Part shown: positions 46,171-55,881 of the stretch, piece by piece
Position numbering within the stretch: the stretch's first letter is position 1
Layout: every line of letters begins with the position of its first letter
NCBI GenBank assembly: GCA_963724285.1
Contig: CAVRUD010000027.1
Span: 1-64,000, forward strand
DNA: 64,000 bases
Direction: 5' to 3'
Source of the DNA: CAVRUD01 sp963724285
Lineage (GTDB): Bacteria; Chloroflexota; Chloroflexia; Thermomicrobiales; UBA6265
Notes under the pieces: model-generated
Seen by the model: only the letters and a program-made list of their open reading frames with translations
Databases searched by the model: none
Told to the model about the DNA's origin: nothing
Made by a program: the position numbers and the translations under genes

Positions 46171-47496
46171 CTACCAGCGCGGCACGATCCGTTCCCAGGC
46201 AGGATCGACGTGCTTGCGCATCTCGATCGCGTCATCGCGCTTCGTCAGGCCAGAGCGCTCGTACCGCTCCCGTCCCCGGGCCAGCGCATCGGAATCCAGG
46301 GTGACGCCCAGACCGGGCGCATCCGGCACGGTGACGGCGCCGTTGACAAAGGTGGCCCTGCCCTCCGCGACGATCTCATCGGCCGGGTCCTGCCAGGGGT
46401 AGTGGGTGTCGCTGGCGTACGTCAGGTGCGGGGTGGCGGCGGCCAGGTGGGTCATCGCCATGAGCGAGATCCCCAGGTGGCTGTTGGAGTGCATGCTCAG
46501 GCCGAGCCCGAAGGTCTGGCAGATCCGGCCCAGTTCCTTCACCGCCCGCGGCCCGCCCCAGTAGTGGTGATCGCCGAGGATGACCTGGGTGGCGTCGGTC
46601 AACACCGCCTCCGGCACGTCGGCGAAGCGCACCACCGACGTGTTGTTGCCCAGCGGCATGTCGATCCCCGCCGCCAGCAGCCCGGCCCGCACCTGGGCCA
46701 TCTGCGGCAGAGTCGCCACCGGATCCTCGAGGTACTCCAGGGCTCCCGCGAGCGCTTTGCCCACCCCGATCGCCGTCTCGACCGACCAGTTGCCATTCGG
46801 GTCCAGCCGGAGAGGCACATCAGGCCCGAACGCATCGCGCAGGGCCAGCATGGCGTCGATCTCCTCCGCAGGCGGGAAAACTCCCCCCTTGAGCTTGATG
46901 CTGCCGAAGCCGTAATGGTCGATGAACGCCTTTGCCTGGGCCACAACACCGTCCGGCGTCAGCGCCTCGCCGTAGACGTCCCGGCGGGCATCATCCCCCG
47001 CCCCGCCACCGCCGGCGTACTTGTAGAAGAGGTAGGCGCTGAACGGCACCGTATCGCGAACCTTGCCCCCGAGCAGGTCGTAGACCGGCCGTCCGATCGA
47101 CTTGCCGATGAGATCGAGCGCGGCGACCTCGATCGCGCCATAGACCCGCAGGGCGGTGCCAAGCGTCGGCCCACCCGGCACATCCGCCGCCTGCTGCGGG
47201 GCGGCGACAACCTGCTCGCCGGCGTCGGCGACGGCCTCCGGCGCCAGCTCCCGGGCGATCTCCTGCCAGAGTCGTTCCAGATCGTAGGCATCACGGCCTA
47301 TCACGAGTGATCGTACCCGCTCACACTGCCGCAACGGCTCCTCACCGCCGTGGGTTTCCCCCAGTCCGACGATGCCGTCCTCGCTGACCAGCTCGATCAC
47401 GAGCCTGAGGGCATAGGGCGCGTGGAGACCGGCGGCATTGAGCAGCGGAGGATCGGCAAACGCGATCGGCGTCACACGCATCTCGACGATCTTCAT
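46171..47496 (-). CDS. gudD: Glucarate dehydratase-like enolase-superfamily enzyme
   Basis: This 441-residue enzyme removes water from D-glucarate or a related sugar acid. MKIVEMRVTPIAFADPPLLN is a typical N-terminus; FGSIKLKGGVFPPAEEI holds the catalytic Lys pair, LRLDPNGNWS a metal Asp, and LSMHSNSHLGISLMAM the catalytic His. GGAGGAG lies 8 bases before ATG 47496. The frame is intact although the neighbouring genes are broken. Together with the tartrate-dehydratase-like gene it suggests sugar-acid use. Precise substrate assignment within the superfamily is uncertain. Confidence 0.85.
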   Translation of the reverse strand: MKIVEMRVTPIAFADPPLLNAAGLHAPYALRLVIELVSEDGIVGLGETHGGEEPLRQCERVRSLVIGRDAYDLERLWQEIARELAPEAVADAGEQVVAAPQQAADVPGGPTLGTALRVYGAIEVAALDLIGKSIGRPVYDLLGGKVRDTVPFSAYLFYKYAGGGGAGDDARRDVYGEALTPDGVVAQAKAFIDHYGFGSIKLKGGVFPPAEEIDAMLALRDAFGPDVPLRLDPNGNWSVETAIGVGKALAGALEYLEDPVATLPQMAQVRAGLLAAGIDMPLGNNTSVVRFADVPEAVLTDATQVILGDHHYWGGPRAVKELGRICQTFGLGLSMHSNSHLGISLMAMTHLAAATPHLTYASDTHYPWQDPADEIVAEGRATFVNGAVTVPDAPGLGVTLDSDALARGRERYERSGLTKRDDAIEMRKHVDPAWERIVPRW

Positions 47497-47649
47497 GCCT
47501 GATCTCCTCCTGCGATTGCCGCCTGCCCGCTCCGTCCCAACGACGACCTCATCGGTACTGAGCATCCTACCCAATCGCGGGCAACTTCCGGATGGGGTGA
47601 AATCGACGAGGATGCGTACCGTTTCGCATCGGCCCCGATGCCTCACCAC

Positions 47650-47848
47650 GTAGGGGCGGACCGGTGTGTCCGCCCGGTAGCCAACCGCGCAGGATCAGGT
47701 CGGTTGTGGGGTTCCCCACCTGTAACGCCGTGGTCTGCGGCCGGGCGGACACACCGGTCCGCCCCTACCAGGCGTGGCGTCGCGGCAAACTGAAACATCT
47801 CGCTGTCATCAAGCCACGATCACCGTAGGGGCGATGCATGCATCGCCG
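47650..47848. repeat. GTAGGGGC repeats A7 (complete) and A8 (half)
   Basis: A7 spans 47650-47768, with GTAGGGGCGGACCGGTGTGT on the left and the complement ending CCGCCCCTAC on the right. A8 (47825-47848) has GTAGGGGCGATGCATGCATC and contains the perfect palindrome GGCGATGCATGCATCGCC. A8 ends 14 bp before the kynureninase stop. Confidence 0.8.
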
Positions 47849-47861
47849 ACTCCGCCTCAAC

Positions 47862-49161
47862 CTAAGCCACCAACTCCCGCCCCGCCGAGCCCGTGAGGTG
47901 CTCGCCGTTGTCGATGATTGCCCGCAGGTGCTGCACCGTCTCCCAGCACTCGCGGAAGGAGGTGTACAGGGCGATCGGCGCCAGCCGGACGACATCGGGC
48001 GGGCGGAAATCCGGGACAATGCCCCGTGCCTTGAGCGCCCGCGCGATGCGCGGACCAGCGTCGTGCTCGACCGCGACATGGCCGCCCCGGCGGCCTGGCT
48101 CCCGCGGCGTCCCGATGCGGTAGCCATACGGAGGGTCGGTCAGGCCGCTACCTTCGATCAGGTCGATCAGGTAGCTCGTGAGCGCCAGCGACTTCTCCCT
48201 GACCCGCGCCATCCCCGCCTCCTCGAAGAGGCGGAGCGATCCCAGCAGGGGCGCGGTCGAGAGCAACGGCGGCGTCGAGATCTGCCAGGCCCCTGCCGCC
48301 GGCGCCCCTTCCCACTCGAACCGCATGTCGAACTGGCGATCCTTGTTGTACCCCCACCACCCGGCCAGCCCCGGGATCGTGCCATGGTGCCGGCGATTGA
48401 CGTACAGCGCCCCGACTGCCCCCGGACCGGCGTTCAGATACTTATAGGTGCACCAGAACGCGAAATCGACGCCCCACTCGTCGAAGCGGTGCGGCACGCT
48501 GCCGGCGGAATGGGCACAATCGAACCCGATCGGAATGTTGCGCGCCCGCGCGGCGGCCGTCAGGCGCTCCAGGTCGAGCAGTTGACCGGACCGGTAGAGG
48601 ACCGACGGCAACAGAATCAGGGCGACTTCGTCGGTGAACGCCGCCGCGATCCGGGCCTCATCCAGCGTCCGCCCGTCGCCGCTCTCGACCAGGACCAGAT
48701 CGGTCGTCCGGATCGCCCCCCTTCAGCCGGATCTGGCTCTCCAGGGCATAGATATCGGAGGGGAAATCGAGGGCGGTCGCGACGATCTTCCGTCGTTTAC
48801 CTTCCGGCCGGTAGAAGGTCGCCACCAGGTTGTGCAGGTTGACCGTCGTCGTCCCGGTGACGACGACCTCATCGGGCGCGGCCCCCATCAGCCCCGCGAC
48901 CCGGGCGCCCAGCTCCTCCCCGACCGTGAACCACGCCGGATCAGCCCCCAACCACCCGCCGATCGCCAGGCGCTTCCAATCGGCCATCGCCGCCAGCACC
49001 GCCTCCTCCGCGTCCCGCGACATCAGCCCGAGGGAGTTCCCATCCATGTAGATCGTGTCCTCGGGGAGGTAAAACCGCTCCCGGAACCCGGCCAACGGAT
49101 CGGCTGTGTCCAGGTCGTCGGCGAAGGCGGGGGAAAGGAGGACGGAATCTGTGCCGCACAT
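47862..49161 (-). pseudogene. kynU: Kynureninase, one frameshift
   Basis: The enzyme splits kynurenine to anthranilate and alanine using PLP. The first part has DTIYMDGNSLGLMSRDAEEA, VVVTGTTTVNLHNLVATFYR and ALDFPSDIYALESQ. An extra base in a run of six G (about 48718-48723) breaks it after QIRLKG. The second part continues VLYRSGQLLDLERLTAAARA, IGFDCAHSAGSVPH and WCTYKYLNAGPGAVGALY, whose Lys binds PLP, then ends AGRELVA. It starts at ATG 49161. One homopolymer change would restore about 430 residues, so a sequencing error is likely. No other kynurenine pathway gene is here. Confidence 0.88.
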
Positions 49162-49922
49162 CAATGGCCGGTCCTTCGTGAAGATCGATCCTGAAGCGAT
49201 CGCTATCGCTCAGATCCCACTCGCGGCGGAAGCGCTCTGCCGGGAGTGCAAGACGCGTGTGACTTGGATGTCATTGTATTCATGGCGGTAGTTAACAGCG
49301 TAATCGCCGACGAGCAAACGACGGGTACCGGGACCGATGTCGTGACGGCTTCTCCCGATTGGCGGCATGTCGAGCGCCGGCCAAGGGTTGGGCGTTCCCC
49401 GCGATGGCGACCGGATGGAGGGCCCCGGTAACTCCCGCTTAGCCGTCACCCGGGGTGATGGCATCCTCGATCTCGGCGACCGACATGCCCCGGCACACCT
49501 CGTGGTCGCCAGTCTATAGGGCGCCGCCCGCCAGCCGCACGCGGGCCGTGAAATAGCGCGGGGAGGTCCTCGTCCTACAAGTGGTCCCGGGCCTAGCCTT
49601 GCTCGACATCACGGCGGTTCCGGCTCCCGCGACCAGCTGTGCCACCGTGGGACTTCTTGACGGCGGCAACGCCCCGGGCAATGCCCTTGCCAACCTGCTC
49701 GACTGACTCTTTATCTCCTCGGCGACAAAGGCGTGGGCAGGGCAGGCGCACACGCCGTCCTCGCCGCAGGCCTCCCCGGGGCACGCCAATCCGGGAAAAT
49801 CGAACCTTATGCAGAGGGACTTCCAACAGGACCATGTTTGGCGAGGGAGGGAAGCACCATCCAGCCTGGCGGGTAGATGTGTTGATTTGAACACTGCACT
49901 TCCCAGCGTGTACGGATGTATG
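49162..49922. other. Degenerate region with remnant gene and 139-bp repeat R1
   Basis: On the minus strand, fragments suggest a decayed small gene: GLACPGEACGEDGVCACPAH (about 49790-49730), then in another frame KESVEQVGKGIARGVAAVKK, and finally GDHEVCRGMSVAEIEDAITP ending with a stop at 49439. A TAG lies just before GDHEV. The block 49372-49510 is nearly the same as 56838-56976. No intact gene is supported. Confidence 0.5.
49372..49510 (-). repeat. 139-bp direct repeat R1 (pair with 56838-56976)
   Basis: Both copies start GAGCGCCGGCCAAGGG, share CCGGATGGAG and GCCGTCACCCGGGGTGA, and end CACACCTCGTGGTCGCC, at equal length. On the minus strand they encode GDHEVCRGM(S/P)VAEI and a stop codon. 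Confidence 0.75.
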
Positions 49923-51113
49923 TCAGGAACCCCTCAGCAGTCGAGAGAGGAGCTCCATCGTGACAGGAACCGCGCTGGGTCGATGCAGCAGCGCGTTTTC
50001 GAGGTCGTCCACCGCCCGCTCCAGCAGCAACACCTCCAGGAGCACCGCTTGATCCTCCGCCGTTGGCGGCAGAAACCCGTCCTCCAGAGCGAGGCGAAGA
50101 TACGCCGCGACAAGAGCCTCGCTCGCGTGCCGGCTCCAGGTGCTGAGCAGCGCCTCGACCGCCGCCGCCTGCTCCGGCGAGTCCGCCGATTCACCGCGGT
50201 GGCGCTCCCCGGCTTGGAGGGCCGCCAGTTGCATCGAGTGCAGCATGCTGGCGATATCGCGCAGCGGCGACCGCTTCAGCCGTCGCTCCTCGAGGAGCCG
50301 ATCCGGCACCCCTTCGAAATCGACAAAGACGACATCGTCCCCCGCCATGAGCACCTGGCCCAGATGGAGATTCCCGTGCCCGCGGACACGGTACCCGGGC
50401 CTCGTGAGCGTGACCATCGCACGGAAGCGGTCGTAGAGCTCTTGCTCCTGATCGAGCAGGTCAACGGCCAAGCGCTGATCACCGTCCGGCAATCCGCTTG
50501 CTTCCTGTCGGAGACAGCGCAGCGCCCGCGCAGTCTGCCCGCGCATCGCTTGGTACATCGATCGCCGGTCGTGCAGGGTGTACGGTTCGGGAGCAAATCC
50601 CGGTTGCAACGGCACCTGGGCGAGCGCCCGGTGCAGCTCGGCGGTGCGCTCGCCGAGCTGCCGCGCAAGACGCAGCCACGGCTCGAGTTGTTCGGTCACT
50701 GCCTCTGGCGGGGTTTCGTCGGTCGATGTCAGGATGTCTCGAACGGTCAGTTTGGCAGGCTGGGAGACGACGATGCCCTGAGCCTGCGCGGCGGCGATGA
50801 GGTCATCGAGAAAGGTCGCCGTGTAGTCCCACGCGTGTCCCTGGTTCTCCACGTGCGCCTGCAAGACCGCGATGGTCATCTGCGGCTGGTTTGCCCTGCG
50901 GTACTGGAGCGCGCCCAGCACGGTGGGCGTGTTTGGGAAGGCAAGATCGGTGAGCACTTTGCCGATCTCCCACTCCGGGTTGGTTCCCTCGTTGATGCGT
51001 CGCAGAACTTTGATCACTACTTCGTCCGACATGAAGACCGGGTTGCTGCCATGCGCGTCGGCCAGCGGTCTCGCTTTTCCATCAAGGAGCTGGCATTGCG
51101 ATGAGCTCGTCAT
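49923..51113 (-). CDS. mak: Maltokinase, kinase part
   Basis: This protein (396 residues from ATG 51113) matches the kinase body of maltokinase, which makes maltose-1-phosphate from maltose and ATP: GSNPVFMSDEVVIKVLRRI (phosphate-binding and Lys region), YRVRGHGNLHLGQVLMAGD (catalytic loop) and DVVFVDFEGVPDRLL (metal Asp). Its start overlaps the end of trehalose synthase by 32 bases. The N-terminal cap that maltokinases carry is instead at the end of the trehalose synthase ORF, so the two were probably one fused protein, TreS-Mak, before a one-base shift near 51090. Confidence 0.85.
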   Translation of the reverse strand: MTSSSQCQLLDGKARPLADAHGSNPVFMSDEVVIKVLRRINEGTNPEWEIGKVLTDLAFPNTPTVLGALQYRRANQPQMTIAVLQAHVENQGHAWDYTATFLDDLIAAAQAQGIVVSQPAKLTVRDILTSTDETPPEAVTEQLEPWLRLARQLGERTAELHRALAQVPLQPGFAPEPYTLHDRRSMYQAMRGQTARALRCLRQEASGLPDGDQRLAVDLLDQEQELYDRFRAMVTLTRPGYRVRGHGNLHLGQVLMAGDDVVFVDFEGVPDRLLEERRLKRSPLRDIASMLHSMQLAALQAGERHRGESADSPEQAAAVEALLSTWSRHASEALVAAYLRLALEDGFLPPTAEDQAVLLEVLLLERAVDDLENALLHRPSAVPVTMELLSRLLRGS

Positions 51114-53301
51114 ACCGAGTCCTCTCAAGAACGATCTCGCCGAAAGCCCCCTGTAAGCTCGTGTGGGGCTCCTTTGCCAGCCAGCGCAACACGTCGTCGA
51201 TGGCACCCTCGCCGATCGCGTCGACCACCAGCGCCTCGCCATCGCGGTCGGAGTGGACCCGGGCAATGGGGGTCACGTCGGGCGCCTCGGACGGATCGTC
51301 GCCGTCCACCGGGATGAATGCCAGGGCGAGGAGGTAGAGTTCGGGATCGCGGTCGGAATAGCTCACGCGCACTGGCGCGAACCAGGTCGGCCGTGCCTCG
51401 TGCGGCACCGGCACCGCGTCAAGGAGGCGGGCGTTGAGCCCGCTTTCGCCCGAACCGCGGTGCCACGGCTGACGCGCCAGGAAGCGCGGCAGTACCTGCT
51501 CCAGTTCGGAACGGTGATTCCCGCTAATGACGCTGGCCCAGCCGTCGGTGGCCGTGATGACCGGGATGGACGCCTGGCCGCCCTGGATCGGCCCGGCGGA
51601 CGCGATCGACTCAGTGGGATCGAGCCAGAACCAGTAGAACGCGTGCGGCCCCATCGTGAGCCGATACGGATGGTCGTCGATCGACCAGAACGCGATCCGG
51701 CCGAACATCTCCACTGGGGTCATACCCGGGTAAGCACTAAGATCCAACTCCACAGCCTGACCGAACCGCGAGAGGTTGGCCACCACCAGGATCCGCTCGC
51801 CGTCATGCTCCCGAATGAAGGCGAGCACCCGGTGGTTGGCTGGGTGCAGCAGCTGCAGACTGCCGCGCCCGAAGGCACGCGATCGGGTTCGCAGGGCAAG
51901 CAGGCGTTTCATGAACGCCAGGAGGGAGTGGGGGTTGCTCTCCTGCGCTTCCACGTGGACGGCCTCGTGGTGGTACTCATAATCGACGATGAGCGGCAGG
52001 TACAGCCGCTGGGGCGACGCAGCGGAAAAGCCGGCATTGCGGTCGGCGCTCCACTGCATCGGCGTGCGGACACCGTCCCGGTCGCCGAGGTAGATGTTGT
52101 CACCCATGCCGATCTCGTCGCCGTAGTAAATCACCGGCGTGCCCGGCAGCGAGCACAGCAGGGCGTTCATCAGCTCGATCCGCCTGCGGCTGTTGCCCAG
52201 CAGCGGCGCGAGGCGACGCCGGATGCCCAGGTTGACGCGCGCCTCCTGGGCGGGGGCAAAGGCCTCATACATGTAGACCCGCTCTTCGTCGGTCACCATC
52301 TCCAGTGTGAGCTCGTCGTGGTTGCGCAGGAACAGCGCCCACTGCGCGCTGTCCGGGATCTCCGGCGTCTGCGCGAGGATATCCTCTACCGGCAGGCGAT
52401 CCTCGGTGCGTAGGGCCATGAACAGCCGAGGCATCAGAGGAAAGTTGAACGCCATGTGGCACTCGTCGCCGTCCCCGAAGTAGGCGACGGCGTCCTCCGG
52501 CCACTGGTTAGCCTCGGCAAGCAGCATCCGATCCGTGTAGCGCGCGTCTACGTGCTGGCGCAGTTGCCTCAGGAACCGGTGCGTCGCCGGCAGGTTTTCC
52601 GACGAGGTTCCCTCGACCTCGGCGAGGTAGGGCACGGCGTCGAGGCGCAGGCCGTCCACTCCCATGTCCAGCCAGAAGTCGACGGTGTCGAAGATGGCCT
52701 GGCGCACCGGCGGGTGGTCGTAGTTCAGGTCCGGCTGGTGGCCGTAAAAGCGATGCCAGAAGTAGGCGTTGGCGGCCGAGTCCCACGTCCAGTTCGATTG
52801 CTCATAGTCTTTGAAAATGACTCGCGCCTCTTTGTATTGCTCGGGCGTGTCGCTCCAGACGTAGAAATCCCGCTCGGAGCTGCCCGGGGGCGCGGTGCGA
52901 GCACGCTGGAACCAGGGGTGCTGGTCCGAGGTGTGATTGAGCACCAACTCGATGATGACACGCAGGCCGCGACGGTGCGCCTCGTCCATTAGCTCGCGGA
53001 AGTCGTCGAGCGTGCCGTATGCGGGATGGACGGCGGTGTAGTCGGAGATGTCGTATCCGTCGTCGCGCAGCGGCGAGGGGAAGAACGGGAGGAGCCACAA
53101 GGCCGTGCCGCCAAGGCCCCGAAGGTAATCCAGCTTGCCGATCAGCCCCCGGAAGTCGCCGATGCCGTCGCCGTTGCTGTCCGCGAACGCGCGGACGTGT
53201 ACCTCGTAGATGACGGCGTCTTTGTACCAAAGGGACGATGCGGTGGTCTCCGTCGCCTGAGTCGCTACCGTCGCCTGCGTTGTTCTCAACATGCGCATCG
53301 T
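51082..53301 (-). CDS. treS: Trehalose synthase with maltokinase cap
   Basis: This GH13 enzyme interconverts maltose and trehalose. WYKDAVIYEVHVRAFADSNG is the standard start; the nucleophile Asp is in VDGLRLDAVPYL, the acid Glu in LLAEANQWPED and the third acid in FLRNHDELT. SLPGTPVIYYGDEIGMGDN is a strong GH13_16 signature. After about residue 560 comes an extra region (TWFAPVRVSYSDRDPELYLL) that matches the N-terminal cap of maltokinase. The length is 739 residues. The stop at 51082 lies inside the maltokinase reading frame. It follows the glycosyltransferase gene on the same strand. Confidence 0.92.
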   Translation of the reverse strand, partial: TMRMLRTTQATVATQATETTASSLWYKDAVIYEVHVRAFADSNGDGIGDFRGLIGKLDYLRGLGGTALWLLPFFPSPLRDDGYDISDYTAVHPAYGTLDDFRELMDEAHRRGLRVIIELVLNHTSDQHPWFQRARTAPPGSSERDFYVWSDTPEQYKEARVIFKDYEQSNWTWDSAANAYFWHRFYGHQPDLNYDHPPVRQAIFDTVDFWLDMGVDGLRLDAVPYLAEVEGTSSENLPATHRFLRQLRQHVDARYTDRMLLAEANQWPEDAVAYFGDGDECHMAFNFPLMPRLFMALRTEDRLPVEDILAQTPEIPDSAQWALFLRNHDELTLEMVTDEERVYMYEAFAPAQEARVNLGIRRRLAPLLGNSRRRIELMNALLCSLPGTPVIYYGDEIGMGDNIYLGDRDGVRTPMQWSADRNAGFSAASPQRLYLPLIVDYEYHHEAVHVEAQESNPHSLLAFMKRLLALRTRSRAFGRGSLQLLHPANHRVLAFIREHDGERILVVANLSRFGQAVELDLSAYPGMTPVEMFGRIAFWSIDDHPYRLTMGPHAFYWFWLDPTESIASAGPIQGGQASIPVITATDGWASVISGNHRSELEQVLPRFLARQPWHRGSGESGLNARLLDAVPVPHEARPTWFAPVRVSYSDRDPELYLLALAFIPVDGDDPSEAPDVTPIARVHSDRDGEALVVDAIGEGAIDDVLRWLAKEPHTSLQGAFGEIVLERTRYDELIAMPAP

Positions 53302-53770
53302 CTCTCTGCTTATTCTTACGGATCTAGCAGACCCGTGGGTTCGACCAGTGGAAAATCCTTGTAGGGAAGGCAGCCGTGGCGCAGAGAGAGCCGCACTTGC
53401 GAACCGCGGGGGGTCACACGGGCCCTTCGGGACCGTGAGGCTCACGAACGTTGGTCACGTCTGGTCGAAAGACACTATGTTGGGTGGTCCATCCATATTA
53501 TCACAGTAAACGTCGACCATCCGGCGCTCGCACGCTCGCCATGGCGGCCGCGCAGTAGCAGGTCGAATGCACACACCCGGTCACGCTTCCCGCCGCGGCG
53601 GGAAGCCCTAAGGCCCACGTGCTCGTGCGCGTCGAAAGTGTGGAGCGACCGCTCGCTGCGGGTGGCGGGACCGCTCTCGGGAACGAACGATGGCGGCGGC
53701 AATGTTTCAGCCGGGAGCCGCTCGAGGAGCCCTACGTTCGGTTGTCTGCTAGGTGACCCGCAAGTTGCGG
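53302..53770. other. Spacer between glycosyltransferase and treS, with a palindrome
   Basis: No convincing gene was found. 53585-53606 is a perfect 22-bp palindrome (GCTTCCCGCCG and complement), possibly a terminator for the glycosyltransferase. An AT-rich stretch near 53490-53510 (GATAATATGG on the minus strand) may be the treS promoter. Confidence 0.45.
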
Positions 53771-55120
53771 CTAGAGCACTGGTAATAGGGTGTATTGCTG
53801 CCAGGCGACCCATTCCGGGAGCGGGTCCTCCCCCGGCGGCCAAACCGGTCTGCAAGCGACGCAGTTGTTTGACTTCAAGTCCACCAGGCGCAGTTCGCCA
53901 CTGCGGCGCTGATCAAGGAATTGCTGGACGTACGGCTCAAGGAGCGTCACGGTGCCGTTTACGCCCTCGATGGTGGTAAGAATCTGCGCCTCTCCCAAGT
54001 GTCGATCCCGAGGACTGAATTCAATCCGGTAGGACCTACCCGACACAACTGCAATTGGCTTGTCCTCCGGCGATGGCACTCGGCCCCATCTACGACCGGT
54101 AAGCGCGGCGTACATCCGCTCGTAGCCGGTGGCCATCACCGTCGACGAGCAGCAGCGCTCAGCCTGTGCCCTGCATGCGGCTCGATCAAGCGTCCCTACC
54201 CGGTTCACCGCGGCGACCATGTCCGAAACGCCGTCGCAGACGAACCCGGTGACGCCGTCCTCGACCACTTCGGGCACCGACCCGACGTTGCTGGCGACGA
54301 CCGGCGTGCCGGTCGCCATCGCCTCCGCCATCGTCAGACCAAACGGTTCCGGCCAGTCGATCGGAAACAGGTAGGCGTACGCGCCGCCTAGCAACGCATC
54401 CTTGCCCCGCTCGTCGACTTCGCCCACGAACTCGATCAGATCGCGATTTGCCGCGATGATTGGGGCAATTGCGTGCTCATAGTAGTCGGCGTCGACCGGA
54501 TCGATCTTTGCCGCGATGATCAGGCGCATCCCGACGTCGCGCGCGATCTCGATGGCTCGGTCGGGCCGTTTCTCCGGAGCAATGCGGCCCAGGAAGACCA
54601 GATAGTCGCCCGGGTCGGGGCGGAAGCGGTAGTTGGGGAGGTCGATCCCATTGGGCACGACGGCGTGCCAGTTGACGCCCGGCAGGGAAGCGCGTTGCGC
54701 CTCACTAATAGCGATCAAGGGATGCTCCGGGAATGCCCGATAGACCTGGCGGACTTCAGGCAGATCCAGCCGGCCGTGGACTGTGGTCAACGTCGGCGTC
54801 GGCGAGAGGCGGGCGAAGGCAAATCCGACGTAATCGGCGTGGCTGTGGATGACGTCGAACTCGTCGGCCCGCTCGGCAACGAGGGCCTGCTCGATGATGG
54901 CGGGGGCGACGTAGTCGCGCACATCAGGGTCGAGCCGCAGGCCCCGTGGGCAGACCGGAACCAACCTCTCGGCGGTTTTGGAATCGCCGCTGGCGAAAAG
55001 GGTGAGGTCGTGGCCGCGGCTCACCAGTTCCTCCGTCAGGACCGAGACGACGCGCTCGGTGCCGCCGTACAGCGGCGGCGGAACCGGCTCGATCAAGGGT
55101 GCAACCATCGCGATGCGCAT
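53771..55120 (-). CDS. Glycosyltransferase family 4 protein with C-terminal extension
   Basis: This 449-residue GT-B enzyme starts MRIAMVAPLIEPVPPPLYGG. FDVIHSHADYVGFAFARL and VPNGIDLPNYRF lie in the N-terminal lobe; DYLVFLGRIAPEKRPDRAIE and WPEPFGLTMAEAMATGTPVV form the nucleotide-sugar site with its Glu pair. After the fold ends (about residue 365) an 85-residue tail (GRSYRIEFSPRDRHLGEAQI) with no recognised domain follows. AGGAGG lies 6 bases before ATG 55120. Its place before treS suggests a link to glucan or trehalose metabolism, which is an inference. Confidence 0.85.
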   Translation of the reverse strand: MRIAMVAPLIEPVPPPLYGGTERVVSVLTEELVSRGHDLTLFASGDSKTAERLVPVCPRGLRLDPDVRDYVAPAIIEQALVAERADEFDVIHSHADYVGFAFARLSPTPTLTTVHGRLDLPEVRQVYRAFPEHPLIAISEAQRASLPGVNWHAVVPNGIDLPNYRFRPDPGDYLVFLGRIAPEKRPDRAIEIARDVGMRLIIAAKIDPVDADYYEHAIAPIIAANRDLIEFVGEVDERGKDALLGGAYAYLFPIDWPEPFGLTMAEAMATGTPVVASNVGSVPEVVEDGVTGFVCDGVSDMVAAVNRVGTLDRAACRAQAERCCSSTVMATGYERMYAALTGRRWGRVPSPEDKPIAVVSGRSYRIEFSPRDRHLGEAQILTTIEGVNGTVTLLEPYVQQFLDQRRSGELRLVDLKSNNCVACRPVWPPGEDPLPEWVAWQQYTLLPVL

Positions 55121-55256
55121 CGGAACCTCCTGACGAGAGAAGCAAGCCCGAACCGGCCGGTGCTCGCGGTCCCGCCGAAGACAGTCGGCCGGTTCCGCCA
55201 CCAAGGGGTGGGATTCGTCCTTGCGAAACGCGATCGACGTGCGCGACGCAGCCAGG

Positions 55257-55881
55257 TCAGGGGGTGTTCGGCACCGTGTCGATCTGGCGGATCCAGCCCT
55301 GCTGGTCGGCTGCTGTGCGGACCTCCAGCCACGTCACGCCGGGTTGGGCCGGGTCGGCGGAAAGCTCCTGCCGCCCCGTCGCCTGCAGGGGCGTCCCGGG
55401 CGCCAGGTTGGCGAGGATCGTCGCGTCCCCGCCGGCGGTGGAGGGCTCTGCCCGCAGGCGCACCGACGTCGTCCCCGCCGGGTTCACCTGCAGGTCGGGC
55501 GCGAACACCGGCGCGGTGGGTGTCGGAGAGGGCACGGCTGTCGGGACGGGGGTTGTCTGCTGGCCCGCAACCCGACCGGGCGCCGCGGCCGATCCGCCCG
55601 TGGCGACTATTGGCGTCGGACGCGTCGTCACCGGCCGATGCGGCCGGGACGGGCGTGAACTCTGTGATGAAGTCGCTGACCAACGGTTGCAGCCGGGCGA
55701 AGATCACCGCCGTCCCCACGATGAAGACGGCGATGGTCGCCACCATCGCGAGCCCGACGGTGACGCCGGAGCGGCGCCCGTGCTGACGGAGCCTGCGCGC
55801 CAGGCCCCGGGTGCCTGCCGGGTGGAGCGTCCCGCTTCCCATGACCGGACCTCCGTCCATCACCGGGCCGCTCACCGGCAC
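55257..55881 (-). pseudogene. Membrane-anchored SH3b protein, one frameshift
   Basis: The N-terminal part has one membrane helix (GLAMVATIAVFIVGTAVIFA) after a basic segment, then EFTPVPAASAGDDASD. A shift near 55625 leads to a Pro/Thr linker (TTPVPTAVPSPTPTAPV) and an SH3b domain (SVRLRAEPSTAGGDATILAN, then GWIRQID), ending TVPNTP. This is a type II membrane protein with an outside SH3 domain. The start is one of ATG 55881, 55860 or 55842. Confidence 0.65.

Noticed and set aside
45571..47310. A long plus-strand ORF opposite gudD and the binding protein
   Set aside because: Antisense artefact; the minus strand gives glucarate dehydratase motifs.
53475..53855. Minus-strand ORF between treS and the glycosyltransferase
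   Set aside because: No motif, unusual composition and no ribosome site; it overlaps the end of the glycosyltransferase gene.
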